Below are positions 1 through 8,217 of a stretch of DNA of 64,000 nucleotides, one piece after another. A program made the translations under genes and the position numbers. Position 1 is the first letter of the stretch; each line of letters opens with the position of its first letter. Below the pieces are notes generated by a model that ran no database searches, was not told where the DNA came from, and saw nothing but the letters and a program-made list of their open reading frames with translations. This DNA comes from Bacteroidia bacterium (GTDB lineage: Bacteria > Bacteroidota > Bacteroidia > SpSt-205). The stretch is taken from NCBI GenBank assembly GCA_026414975.1, contig JAOAHZ010000008.1:1-64000 (forward strand). The letters are read 5' to 3'.

Positions 1-1
1 A

Positions 2-274
2 CTGCTAATAGCGGGGTTTGTGCAAGGTAAGCTGCTGTATGTGTTGGAAGTGCCTTTCCGCTGTATTGAGCCACGTTTAGAGCAGGTACTGGCAAAGCGC
101 TTTCCTTCGGGTAAAAGGGGCAAAGGTGAATATCTCCGCTCTGCTTCCTTCACATATAGAGACTACCAATCCTGCCAAGAAGTAGCGCTTAGGTTCCTTG
201 ATCCGGCTATTCGGCAGTTTAGCGCTTATCTGGCGAAGGGATTTTTAGATTATCTTCACACTCTGGGACTATGA
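2..274 (+). CDS. C-terminal part of an unknown protein, possible restriction endonuclease
   Basis: The frame is open to the left edge of the window, so only the last 90 or so codons are seen. The visible part is basic, with a KRGKG run near the middle, and has no motif I recognise. The stop TGA overlaps the start of the next gene (ATGA), which is a DNA methyltransferase, so the two are probably translationally coupled. A gene fused in this way to a solitary type II methyltransferase is often its cognate restriction endonuclease; that is inference from position only. A GTG at 20 is available as a start but the open frame upstream argues for truncation by the window edge. Confidence 0.55.
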   Translation: MLIAGFVQGKLLYVLEVPFRCIEPRLEQVLAKRFPSGKRGKGEYLRSASFTYRDYQSCQEVALRFLDPAIRQFSAYLAKGFLDYLHTLGL

Positions 275-1068
275 GAAGTCTGCCCTTGGATCAAGTGATA
301 TGCGGTGATGTATTAGAGGTTCTGAGAACTTTTCCTGACAGCTCCATAGACTTGGTCATTACTTCACCCCCCTACAATAAGAAAGAGAAGTATGGCGGCT
401 GGCTTGTGGATAAGGTCATTTATGCGGGGGCAAAAGACCACATGGAGGAAGCGGCCTATCAAGCCTGGCAGCTTGCTGTACTCCAAGAGCTCTATAGGGT
501 GGTAAAGCCTACGGGCAGCTTATTCTACAATCACAAGGTGCGGTATGAGGAAGGCAAGCTCATTCATCCGATGGAGTGGCTTTTGCACAGTCCATGGCAG
601 ATTTGGCAGGAGATTATATGGCATCGTAAGATTGCCGGAAATATACGGGGTTGGCGTTTTTGGAGCGTGGATGAACGAATTTACTGGCTTGTGCGGCAGC
701 GTCCGCCTGAATTAGCCCCTGCCCATGCGAAATTTACTTCTGTCTGGGAGCTGCGTCCTGAGTCAGGCCATAAGCAACATCCTGCGGTATTTCCCATAGA
801 ACTGCCGGCTCGCATTATCTTTTCTATTTTGGAGGATAAGCCGGGGATTGTATTAGACCCATTTTGCGGAACGGGTACGACCTTAGTCGCAGCGAAGCTC
901 TTAGGCAAATCCTACATTGGCATAGATATTAGCTCAGAATATGTAGCCTATGCTGAGCAGCGGATAGCTCAGGCAGAACAAGAACGCCTGCGTCTCCAGC
1001 AAGAGATTCTGCGCCATCAGGTAGAGCTTACCTTCGCTGAGAGGAAAGCCAGGGGCCTCTGGGACTGA
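271..1068 (+). CDS. DNA methyltransferase, type II N4/N6 (beta-type motif order)
   Basis: 265-residue S-adenosylmethionine-dependent DNA amino-methyltransferase. The catalytic motif IV, TSPPYN, lies at residues 31-36 and the AdoMet-binding motif I, DPFCGTGTT, at about 196-204, so motif IV comes before motif I as in beta-class enzymes. SPPY is common in N4-cytosine enzymes but also occurs in N6-adenine ones, so the target base is left open. The C-terminal 40 residues are a charged helix rich in Glu, Gln and Arg. The ATG overlaps the stop of the upstream gene, which may be the matching endonuclease. The target sequence cannot be told from the protein. Confidence 0.9.
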   Translation: MRSLPLDQVICGDVLEVLRTFPDSSIDLVITSPPYNKKEKYGGWLVDKVIYAGAKDHMEEAAYQAWQLAVLQELYRVVKPTGSLFYNHKVRYEEGKLIHPMEWLLHSPWQIWQEIIWHRKIAGNIRGWRFWSVDERIYWLVRQRPPELAPAHAKFTSVWELRPESGHKQHPAVFPIELPARIIFSILEDKPGIVLDPFCGTGTTLVAAKLLGKSYIGIDISSEYVAYAEQRIAQAEQERLRLQQEILRHQVELTFAERKARGLWD

Positions 1069-1261
1069 CTAGCGACGCCAAAAGGCTTACCCGACTTCTA
1101 AAAGCACCTCTGGATGTATTTGGCAGGTAGGTGGAGAATATTGCTTGTACTCGGTGTGTATTTATACTTCGTAAGGAGGATTAGCCGGCTGAAAGCTGAA
1201 TAAACCAAGATTTTTCCTAACTTGAGCCCCCCTTAGTTGAGAGCTCGTTGCCATTCTGCCT
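1069..1261. other. Intergenic gap, no feature recognised
   Basis: 193 bases between the methyltransferase and the membrane glycosyltransferase. A TATACTTCG near 1162 resembles a degenerate -7 box, and a purine-rich AAGGAGGA follows it, but the next start codon lies about 85 bases further on. No convincing hairpin or RNA gene is seen. Confidence 0.4.
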
Positions 1262-2914
1262 ATGAGAAGGATAACTCAGGTTCCTTACTTCCTACCTGCT
1301 CTCGTGAGCTTATGTATAAGCGTGGCAGGGATTGTAGTGTCCTATACTCACTGGGAAAAGGGAAAGCTCGTGCGGTTTGCGCTCATGGACGATGCGATGA
1401 TTTCCATGTCATTTGCCCGCAGCTTGGTGGAGGGGTGTGGTCTTGTGTGGTACTGCGGAGCCCCAAAGGTAGAGGGCTATACTAACCTCGGATGGGTATT
1501 GTACATGGCTTTTTGGCATTTATGGGGGATACCTGCTGCTTATACCTCTATTCCTATCTTCCTGACGGGACTCTTTACGCTTGTATGGCATATTCGGGGT
1601 ATCTATCAACTGACATCCCTTTTTGATAAAAAGGCAGCTCAGATAGCCGTCTGGATGACCGCTATATTCCCTCCCATTATTTTCCATCATACCTCAGGAC
1701 TGGAAGCCGGTTTTTTAGCTATGCTACTCACCTATTTTCTATACGAGATGTTGCGTCCCTCGGGCTCTATTACACGAATGGCTGGCATAGCTGCAGTCGG
1801 CACGCTGGTTCGGTTAGATTTCATATTAGGGGTGACAGCTATAAGTGGAGCAAAAGCTCTATCTCTCCGGGGTGATAAAGTCTCTAATCAGACGAAAGCA
1901 AAGAAATGGGAACCTTCATGGCTGCCTATAATTTTAGCCCTACTCGTAGCTTTAGCCACGACCTTTTGGAGAAAGAGCTACTACGGATTATGGGTGCCTA
2001 ACACCTATACACTAAAGGTATCTTCCGTGCCGTTTTCCTGGCGAGTCCTGAACGGTCTAATCGCAGCTCTCATGCACGTAGGGATGAACCTGCCCGCATG
2101 GGCCTTAGCTGGAGTAGGCTTCTGGGCATGGCGATTTACCTCCCAGGCATGGATATGCATGAGTGTTTTAGGGATCAGTATGGCTTATAGCATTTATGTA
2201 GGAGGAGATATTTATGAATCGGCTTCCTGGAGCAATCGGTTTCTAATGAATGGCTTTGCCCCTCTTCTCCTTTTCGCCTCAATCGGTGTAATCAAAATCT
2301 CTTCAAGTCATATAACTCAAGGGCTGCTGGTGTTGTTAGTGTCTTATGGCTTACCTATGCCCTTGCCTTCTCAAATAGGTTATCGCTGGAAAGGGCTCTT
2401 CCGTTCTCAGGAGACAGCTTATTTTCCTGTTGATGGAATCTTTCCTCCTAAGGCTCGTCTCTTGATAGGACCTGCTGGAACAACCCCCTATTTCCTTCGA
2501 GACTATGAATGGATTGATGCCTTCGGCAAAGTGGATACGGCGGTTGCTCGCCGGGGTTTAGTTGTCTTGTGTAATGGACGCCCTCCCTTTCTGTATTTTC
2601 CTGGTCATACTCGCGTGGATACTTTTCGTCTTTGGGACGCAGATGGAATAGTGGGAGCCACATTTATAAGTCCAAGCTTTTGTACCGATTCAACGGCTCC
2701 TCCTCTGAGTCGGTGGTGGTGGTTCAGGTTTGTGCGATTTGTGTCGCCGTGTAAAGAAGCGGTGCCGGCCTGGTTTCCATTCCCCACCCCAGCTTTCCGA
2801 GAGCGATTCTGTGCGACTTACGAGCCCGTTGAGGGTATCCTAATCACATGGAAGCGAAAGGCCGCAGCGTCGTCAGCTGACAGCTCAGAGTATGCTTCAA
2901 AGGCCCACCCTTGA
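1262..2914 (+). CDS. Polytopic membrane glycosyltransferase, GT-C fold (arabinofuranosyltransferase-like)
   Basis: 550-residue integral membrane protein. A hydrophobic helix (about residues 10-28) is followed by an acidic DD motif (DDAMIS, about 43) in the first extracytoplasmic loop and then VEGYTNLGW about 25 residues later. The arrangement DD...GLV...VEGYTN..W is shared by a GT-C group that includes mycobacterial AftB-like enzymes, which use polyprenyl-phosphate sugars as donors. Eight or more further hydrophobic segments run to about residue 380; the last 170 residues are mostly soluble. The likely role is adding a sugar to a cell-surface glycan outside the membrane; donor and acceptor are unknown. 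It stands alone, with no other cell-wall gene next to it. Confidence 0.7.
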   Translation: MRRITQVPYFLPALVSLCISVAGIVVSYTHWEKGKLVRFALMDDAMISMSFARSLVEGCGLVWYCGAPKVEGYTNLGWVLYMAFWHLWGIPAAYTSIPIFLTGLFTLVWHIRGIYQLTSLFDKKAAQIAVWMTAIFPPIIFHHTSGLEAGFLAMLLTYFLYEMLRPSGSITRMAGIAAVGTLVRLDFILGVTAISGAKALSLRGDKVSNQTKAKKWEPSWLPIILALLVALATTFWRKSYYGLWVPNTYTLKVSSVPFSWRVLNGLIAALMHVGMNLPAWALAGVGFWAWRFTSQAWICMSVLGISMAYSIYVGGDIYESASWSNRFLMNGFAPLLLFASIGVIKISSSHITQGLLVLLVSYGLPMPLPSQIGYRWKGLFRSQETAYFPVDGIFPPKARLLIGPAGTTPYFLRDYEWIDAFGKVDTAVARRGLVVLCNGRPPFLYFPGHTRVDTFRLWDADGIVGATFISPSFCTDSTAPPLSRWWWFRFVRFVSPCKEAVPAWFPFPTPAFRERFCATYEPVEGILITWKRKAAASSADSSEYASKAHP

Positions 2915-3273
2915 ATATATCCTACCAATACATGGGGCTTATGATTGTCAGCACTACTCCCACAGCACCTTCTGAGATGGTAGAAATGCTTTAGGAGCTA
3001 TGTGTCTAACGTCGGCAAATGCCTTCTATGCAGAAGGCGAGGAGCCGTACAAGACACGGCAAGCCTCAGCCTTAAGAAGTAGAGAGCAAAAGAGTGGCTG
3101 CATTGAAAAGGTATCTCAAGATTAGGTTCAAGTCGTGGCAAAAGCCTTTTACGCGGGAGGAGCCCTCATTTTTAGAGCCATGTGTGGATAAACTGGGTTT
3201 TATCAGCACCATGAAGCCCTTGTTCATGTTGAAGGATTGCTTACCTTTGTATCAAAACCAAACTATGCGACAT
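2915..3273. other. Intergenic region upstream of the H1-like gene
   Basis: 359 bases without a convincing gene. It has a perfect 7-bp hairpin at 3021-3038 (GCCTTCT, loop ATGC), not followed by a T run, and the -7 box at 3242-3249. An open frame from 3094 runs into the H1-like gene, but it crosses the promoter and its first 60 residues resemble nothing, so I treat it as non-coding. Confidence 0.5.
3242..3249 (+). promoter_or_regulatory. -7 box TACCTTTG for the H1-like gene
   Basis: Exact match to TAnnTTTG, 24 bases before the ATG at 3274. It decides the start: the longer in-frame candidate at 3094 would begin upstream of its own promoter. Confidence 0.6.
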
Positions 3274-3543
3274 ATGAGCAAGCGTTACGAAGAACTGGAA
3301 AAGCTCGTTGCAGAGCTAACGGTAGACCTGCGAAAGTTTTATGATGATGGGAACAAAGCCGCTGGCACCCGCGCACGCAAAGCCCTTTTGACACTCAAGA
3401 ACTGGTCCCATGAGGTTCGAAAGGAAATCTCAGCGATGAGAACGGCGGCTGAGTCAAAAGGCAGCGGGAAAGGCTCATCTAAGCCAGCTTCTAAAGCGGC
3501 CTCTAAGCCAGCAGCTAAAAAAGCACCGCCTAAAAAGAAGTAA
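3274..3543 (+). CDS. Histone H1-like nucleoid protein
   Basis: 89-residue DNA-binding protein of the Bacteroidota/chlamydial Hc1-like type. Residues 1-60 form a charged helical part (starting MSKRYEELEKL) with the family's central GNKAAGTRARK stretch, followed by a short lysine/alanine/serine-rich tail with PAAKK and PPKKK repeats, as in the C-terminal domain of H1. It probably binds DNA without sequence specificity and helps compact the nucleoid. The ATG at 3274 gives the normal family length; upstream in-frame ATGs at 3265 and earlier exist but the promoter position favours 3274. A tRNA-Glu gene follows 49 bases later with its own -7 box. Confidence 0.85.
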   Translation: MSKRYEELEKLVAELTVDLRKFYDDGNKAAGTRARKALLTLKNWSHEVRKEISAMRTAAESKGSGKGSSKPASKAASKPAAKKAPPKKK

Positions 3544-3575
3544 GGCAAGTCCCCGTCCGCTTACAGAACTTTTAT

Positions 3576-3583
3576 TACCTTTG
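3576..3583 (+). promoter_or_regulatory. -7 box TACCTTTG for the tRNA-Glu pair
   Basis: Exact TAnnTTTG match, 9 bases before the 5' end of the first tRNA-Glu. No second box is seen before the second copy, so both are probably on one transcript. Confidence 0.6.
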
Positions 3584-3592
3584 CGGCGCTTT

Positions 3593-3667
3593 GCCCCGTT
3601 CGTCTAGCCCGGTCTAGGACACCTCTCTTTCAAGGAGGAAACAGGGGTTCGAATCCCCTACGGGGTA
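3593..3667 (+). tRNA. tRNA-Glu (anticodon TTC), copy 1
   Basis: 75-nt cloverleaf. The acceptor GCCCCGT pairs with ACGGGGT (first pair G-U), the anticodon arm CCTCT/GGAGG encloses loop CTTTCAA with anticodon TTC, and the T arm GGGG-TTCGAAT-CCCC is canonical. The discriminator is A and CCA is not encoded. It is identical to the copy 41 bases downstream. A run of seven T follows at about 3680. Confidence 0.97.
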
Positions 3668-3708
3668 CGCAGGCAAAGGTTTTTTTGTTTTATGCAGATG
3701 ATGGCACT

Positions 3709-3783
3709 GCCCCGTTCGTCTAGCCCGGTCTAGGACACCTCTCTTTCAAGGAGGAAACAGGGGTTCGAATCCCCTACGGGGTA
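3709..3783 (+). tRNA. tRNA-Glu (anticodon TTC), copy 2
   Basis: Base-for-base identical to the first copy, and the identity continues through the next seven bases (CGCAGGC), which shows a recent tandem duplication of about 82 bp. Its last ten bases overlap the end of pyrD on the other strand (3774-3783). Confidence 0.97.
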
Positions 3784-4739
3784 CGCAGGCTATTCAGGAG
3801 CTCTCTAATGAGAGGCGGCCCTTTGTAGACTAAGCCCGTATAGAGCTCCACTAAGGAAGCTCCATCCTCTAAGCACTCATGCATATCTCTGGCTGAGAGG
3901 ATTCCACCCACCCCTATTATTGGTATTCCAAAAGGTCTGAGACGTTGGACAAGCCGCCGACGGAAGGGTCTCAAAGGGGCTCCACTTACCCCGCCTGGTC
4001 CCAAATGAGGATACTCCACTTGTGTAGTGGTATTCCCTGCGACCCATCCAGCTATGCCTATCGCCTGAGCCATTTCGCCTAAGGCGTCAATCTCCTCATC
4101 GGTTAAGTCGGGCGAAATCTTGAGGAGTAAGGGTTTGCCGTAGGGATTTTGGTTTTGAAGGGCTTCTACGATGGGTATTAGGGCCTCACGCGCTTGTAGC
4201 TTTCGTAGATTGGGAGTGTTAGGTGAGCTGACATTGATAACGAAAAAATCACCCAAGTCGCGCAAAATCCGAAAGGCATCCGCATAATCTTTGTAGGCCT
4301 CTTCAAGAGGAGTATCTCTGTTTTTCCCAATATTGATACCAATGATAAGCTGAGAGGGACGCTTTTCTAAGCGACGCGCCACAGCTATGGCTCCATCATT
4401 ATTGAACCCCAATCGATTCAAAAGAGCTAAGTCTTTAGGAATCCTGAATAGCCGAGGGAGTGGATTACCAGGTTGCGGACGCGGCGTAACCGTTCCTACC
4501 TCTACAAAAGCTAAACCTAAGTGAGCCCACAAGCCCAGTGCTTCAGCATTCTTATCTAAACCTGCAGCTAAGCCAACTGGATGGCTGAACCTTAGCCCCC
4601 ACAATTCCACTGGGGCAATCTCTAAACACTGCCCACCCCATACCCCCAGCCGACTTAATACTTTAGCCCCCCATAAAACCAGTCGGTGCGCCGATTCAGC
4701 TGGCAGACTAAAAAGCACTGAACGCCAAAGCTTCCACAT
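3774..4739 (-). CDS. pyrD: Dihydroorotate dehydrogenase (quinone), class 2
   Basis: 321-residue FMN enzyme oxidising dihydroorotate to orotate in pyrimidine synthesis, with quinone as electron acceptor at the membrane. Visible signs: an N-terminal helix that opens the quinone tunnel in class 2 enzymes, the GLAAGLDKN substrate/FMN loop, the NVSSPNTPNLR active-site segment with the catalytic-base serine, LLLKISPD, and IGVGGI plus LVELYTGL near the C-terminus for FMN phosphate. The stop codon and last three codons (Arg-Thr-Pro) lie inside the opposite tRNA-Glu copy 2. A -7 box lies only 4 bases upstream of the ATG, so the mRNA is probably leaderless. Confidence 0.95.
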   Translation of the reverse strand: MWKLWRSVLFSLPAESAHRLVLWGAKVLSRLGVWGGQCLEIAPVELWGLRFSHPVGLAAGLDKNAEALGLWAHLGLAFVEVGTVTPRPQPGNPLPRLFRIPKDLALLNRLGFNNDGAIAVARRLEKRPSQLIIGINIGKNRDTPLEEAYKDYADAFRILRDLGDFFVINVSSPNTPNLRKLQAREALIPIVEALQNQNPYGKPLLLKISPDLTDEEIDALGEMAQAIGIAGWVAGNTTTQVEYPHLGPGGVSGAPLRPFRRRLVQRLRPFGIPIIGVGGILSARDMHECLEDGASLVELYTGLVYKGPPLIRELLNSLRTP

Positions 4740-4743
4740 TAAG

Positions 4744-4751
4744 CAAAGGTA
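4744..4751 (-). promoter_or_regulatory. -7 box TACCTTTG for pyrD
   Basis: Exact TAnnTTTG on the minus strand, leaving 4 bases before the pyrD ATG. A second identical minus-strand box lies at 4784-4791, next to the start of the divergent gene. Confidence 0.6.
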
Positions 4752-4792
4752 AAGTAGAACTTCTACGAGCTTGTTTTTTGTTTCAAAGGTAC

Positions 4793-6589
4793 ATGACCGT
4801 CAGTAGAACTATCGCAATTACAGCTACTTTAGCTGCGTCAATGATGCAGGCTCAGCCTCCTGCAAGATTACAACTTATCCACGCCGTCGCTGACCTGGTA
4901 GGACTAAATTCACCCTTTGTAGTTGACAGCATAGACCTCTACGCCGGGGTCGTGAATAATCCGGGTGATACGACATGGCTGGCAGCGAAGATGAACTTCA
5001 AGTTCAGGCAAGCTACCCCCTATCTGACTATCCCTCCTCAAAAGCCTGTAGTGGTAAAGGTCCTACCAGGCGACTTTGCGGACAATCAACATAGTCCCTC
5101 GCCTACCCCTATATTCAGTCAAGCACCTGCGGCCGTGATCCGCTCTTCGCTAGACCCGAATACAGCCTATGTAGGCGTCATTCATGGACAACTAAATCTA
5201 AGCGCTCCCCCCCTCTATGGATTACAAGTAGACTTCTACGATAACGCCCGCCTTACTTCAACCGCCCCTTCGCAGTTCCAAGTCATCGTCTATCACGGAG
5301 CAAATGATGTTGGGGCTGTGGATGTGTATCTACTCTCCCTAACAACTGATGCGTATGAACCTACCGTTAATCTACCTCAATATGACTTCCTCCCCGGCTA
5401 TGTCCCTATCACACAATCAGACCTGGTTGTACTTGATGCCACACCTTCAGATAGAAACACTTTTCTACCCCAAGGCTTTTTAGTACCCCATCCCGCTTCG
5501 TTGGGGCTATTGGGCCAGACAGGTGTTGTGTTTGCTTCAGGGTATGCTAATACAAGCGACCCTCGGAAAGCCTTTGGGTTGCATGTAGCCCTCTCAAATG
5601 GTGGTGTAGTAGCCCTGCCCACAGAGCAGGTTCGACGTCTCCAAGTCGTACACAATGCAGCTGATCCAGCTCTCGGACAGGTGGATTTACATATAGGAGG
5701 AGTTGCCAGTTCTAATCCTATTCCCCTTGACTTCAGAACAGCTTTACCCACTACCTTTGAGGTAGGTCCGGATGGAGCAAATCTACTTATAGAATTCACA
5801 CCAAGGGGCCAATCTAGTCCGATTTTAGCCACAATAAATCTTCCTTTACCTCCAGCAGGCCAAAATCATATTGTCTTCGCTCAGGGTGTGGCTAATCCAG
5901 CTAACTTTGCCGCTAATCCTGATGGCATCTCTACAGCCTTCAGACTCCACGGCATTACGAACATAAAAGGTTGGGCCCCTCCTACCCAGTTCATATTTGT
6001 ACCCTTCCATGGAGTTACAGACGCACCTGCGGTAGACCTATTTGCTGGGAGTACGCCGATAGCTACGGCTATCAAGTACTTAGAATCAGATCCAGAAGTC
6101 GTCTTGCCAGCAGGTACATCAGCCACCGTAGACGTGCGCCCAGCAGGTCAATCGACAACCCTCGCCTCGTTTAGCCTTTCTGCCTCTCAGTCGCAGGGAG
6201 GAAGAGGCGCCGTCATCTTTGCTAGTGGCTTTCTCAATCCAGCGAACAATCAAAATGGACCGGCTTTTGGGTTATTCATCGTCTATCCAAATGGCTCTGT
6301 TGAACCGCTGAGCCGATCTTCTGACATCATACCGGCAAATACCCTCAATTTCCTTGGCGTCAGTGAAAACCCCAGCACCACAGGGGAATGGAAGATTTCC
6401 ATCGGAGCTGCAACTCAGGGTGAGTTTTCTTATACGCTAACCACTCTCTCAGGACAAGTGGTAAGAACAGGCACTTATATCATCCCTGGTGCGGGCACGT
6501 GGGTTTATGAGCTCAAGGCTTCAGAGCTCCCTACTGGTGTATATATTTTGCGCATCGCCGACCAAGTGGTACGGATAGTCCGCCTCTAA
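4793..6589 (+). CDS. Secreted DUF4397-repeat protein with T9SS sorting domain
   Basis: 598 residues from the ATG at 4793; an upstream TTG at 4778 is in frame but less likely. An N-terminal signal peptide ending near ASMMQA is followed by about four DUF4397 repeats, recognised by openings such as RLQLIHAVAD, VIVYHGAND, LQVVHNAADP and PFHGVTDAPAVDLF. The last 80 residues form a beta-rich T9SS type A sorting domain (SENPSTTGEW, then LPTGVYILRI and a basic end). It is therefore probably exported by the Sec system and T9SS to the cell surface. The function of DUF4397 is not established. A clear terminator follows. Confidence 0.8.
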   Translation: MTVSRTIAITATLAASMMQAQPPARLQLIHAVADLVGLNSPFVVDSIDLYAGVVNNPGDTTWLAAKMNFKFRQATPYLTIPPQKPVVVKVLPGDFADNQHSPSPTPIFSQAPAAVIRSSLDPNTAYVGVIHGQLNLSAPPLYGLQVDFYDNARLTSTAPSQFQVIVYHGANDVGAVDVYLLSLTTDAYEPTVNLPQYDFLPGYVPITQSDLVVLDATPSDRNTFLPQGFLVPHPASLGLLGQTGVVFASGYANTSDPRKAFGLHVALSNGGVVALPTEQVRRLQVVHNAADPALGQVDLHIGGVASSNPIPLDFRTALPTTFEVGPDGANLLIEFTPRGQSSPILATINLPLPPAGQNHIVFAQGVANPANFAANPDGISTAFRLHGITNIKGWAPPTQFIFVPFHGVTDAPAVDLFAGSTPIATAIKYLESDPEVVLPAGTSATVDVRPAGQSTTLASFSLSASQSQGGRGAVIFASGFLNPANNQNGPAFGLFIVYPNGSVEPLSRSSDIIPANTLNFLGVSENPSTTGEWKISIGAATQGEFSYTLTTLSGQVVRTGTYIIPGAGTWVYELKASELPTGVYILRIADQVVRIVRL

Positions 6590-6612
6590 AAAATAATCTC
6601 CATCATTCACAA

Positions 6613-6650
6613 GGGCTTCACAGCCTAAATGCTGTGAAGCCCCTCTTTTA
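6613..6650 (+). terminator. Rho-independent terminator
   Basis: Perfect 12-bp stem (GGGCTTCACAGC with its complement) around the loop CTAAAT at 6613-6642, followed by CCTCTTTTATT. It ends the DUF4397 gene. Confidence 0.85.
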
Positions 6651-6780
6651 TTCGTAGCCCATAGTGAATAAGACCTTGAGGCCTTGCGGCTGTGAGTATT
6701 TAGACTTAGGCGGAAACCTATGGGTTTTTCTGCGTTGAGTGAGCGATAGTTTTCCCTTGACGACATACCTACACATTTCG

Positions 6781-6788
6781 TACCTTTG
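6781..6788 (+). promoter_or_regulatory. -7 box TACCTTTG for htrA-sucA-sucB-gldA
   Basis: Exact TAnnTTTG, 22 bases before the ATG at 6811. A CTTGAC lies about 33 bases upstream of the box. Confidence 0.6.
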
Positions 6789-6810
6789 AATAAGTTTTGT
6801 TTTGTCTGGT

Positions 6811-8217
6811 ATGCGCGCCTTGGCGGGAAACGTCGTGGTTGCTGTTGCAGCTAGCTTAGTTACTTTTTGGCTCGTGCGCCAAAGGGAAAATCCTATCTCC
6901 TCCCCTACCCCTCCACCCCTCTATTTACAGCCTGCTCGCTGGGAGGTTCATCCCCCTGTAGATTTCACTATTGCTGCTCAAATAGCCATGCCTGCGGTCG
7001 TTCATATACGGACTCAGACCAAATCCGACCTTCCTTCGTTTCACCGCTTCTTTTTAGAGGAAGATGAGGGAGGATACATTCCCGGCAGCGGCTCTGGGGT
7101 GATTATTAGCCCAGATGGCTATATTATCACTTGTAATCATGTGATTGAAAAAGCTGCCCGTCTTCAAGTTACTCTATACGATAATAGAACCTTTCGAGCC
7201 AGTGTGGTAGGTACCGATCCTTCCACAGACCTTGCTTTGCTCAAGATAGACGCAACGGACCTGCCTTACATGGAGTTTGGCGATTCGGATCAACTTAGAG
7301 TAGGGGATTGGGTCTTAGCGGTTGGCAACCCTTTCAACCTCACCTCTACGGTAACAGCTGGGATTGTCAGCGCAAAGGGACGCACTTTGGGTCTATTGAG
7401 AGAGAAGTTTCCCGTAGAATCTTTTATCCAGACAGACGCTGCTGTCAATCCAGGCAACAGCGGCGGTGCTTTAGTAAGCTTAGAAGGCAAGCTTGTCGGG
7501 ATTAATACAGCTATTGCCTCGATGACAGGTACTTTTGCGGGATATTCATTTGCTGTCCCATCCAGCATTGCCAGAAAGGTCGTGGAGGACCTGCGTCAAT
7601 ACGGTAAAGTTCAGCGAGCCCTTCTTGGAGTTATGATAGAGACGCTCACGCCGGAGCAGCAGAAGGAAGTAGATGCCCCGGTTTCACAAGGCGCATACAT
7701 AAGAGATGTTTATGGAGGCAGCGCAGCCGAGGAAGCTGGTATCCGACCCGGTGATGTAATAGTAGAAATAGATGGACGGCCCATACGCAGCTCAGCAGAA
7801 CTGACCGAACTAGTAGCTCGACATCGTCCAGGCGACCGGATTAAGATTGGGTACTACCGAAACGGAAAGAAAATGGAGACTGTTGCACGCCTCAAGGGAC
7901 GCTCTTCGGAAGAGGACGCCCCTCGTGCGGAGCGGGGAACCTTTTTATCTACTCTTGGAGCCCGGGTACGCCCTCTAACTACGGAGGAGAAAAGCAACCT
8001 GGGGGTAAGCCACGGCCTCAAAGTCATAGAACTAACCCCAGGCCCTCTGATGGAAGTAGGTGTTCGAACCGGCTTTGTGATCACAGCGATAGATCGGCGC
8101 CCCGTCTCCTCACCGGAGGAAGCGGAAGCTATCTTACGCAACCTCCGAGGCGGTGTCCTAATAGAAGGCCTTTATCGGAAAGGCGATAAAGCGTACTACG
8201 CTATCTCTACTGAATGA
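6811..8217 (+). CDS. HtrA/DegP-family periplasmic serine protease
   Basis: 468-residue trypsin-like protease with two PDZ domains, for quality control of envelope proteins. An N-terminal hydrophobic segment (about residues 5-22) is a signal peptide or anchor. The catalytic triad is complete: His in TCNHVIEK (about 110), Asp in STDLALL (about 138) and Ser in GNSGGAL (about 216). PDZ1 covers about 265-365 and a shorter PDZ2 about 380-468. ATG 6811 was preferred over an in-frame TTG at 6802. Its stop overlaps the sucA start by ATGA, so the protease gene leads a metabolic operon. Confidence 0.92.
   Translation: MRALAGNVVVAVAASLVTFWLVRQRENPISSPTPPPLYLQPARWEVHPPVDFTIAAQIAMPAVVHIRTQTKSDLPSFHRFFLEEDEGGYIPGSGSGVIISPDGYIITCNHVIEKAARLQVTLYDNRTFRASVVGTDPSTDLALLKIDATDLPYMEFGDSDQLRVGDWVLAVGNPFNLTSTVTAGIVSAKGRTLGLLREKFPVESFIQTDAAVNPGNSGGALVSLEGKLVGINTAIASMTGTFAGYSFAVPSSIARKVVEDLRQYGKVQRALLGVMIETLTPEQQKEVDAPVSQGAYIRDVYGGSAAEEAGIRPGDVIVEIDGRPIRSSAELTELVARHRPGDRIKIGYYRNGKKMETVARLKGRSSEEDAPRAERGTFLSTLGARVRPLTTEEKSNLGVSHGLKVIELTPGPLMEVGVRTGFVITAIDRRPVSSPEEAEAILRNLRGGVLIEGLYRKGDKAYYAISTE

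Noticed and set aside
3094-3273. N-terminal extension of the H1-like frame
   Set aside because: It would start before the -7 box at 3242 and the added 60 residues do not resemble the family.
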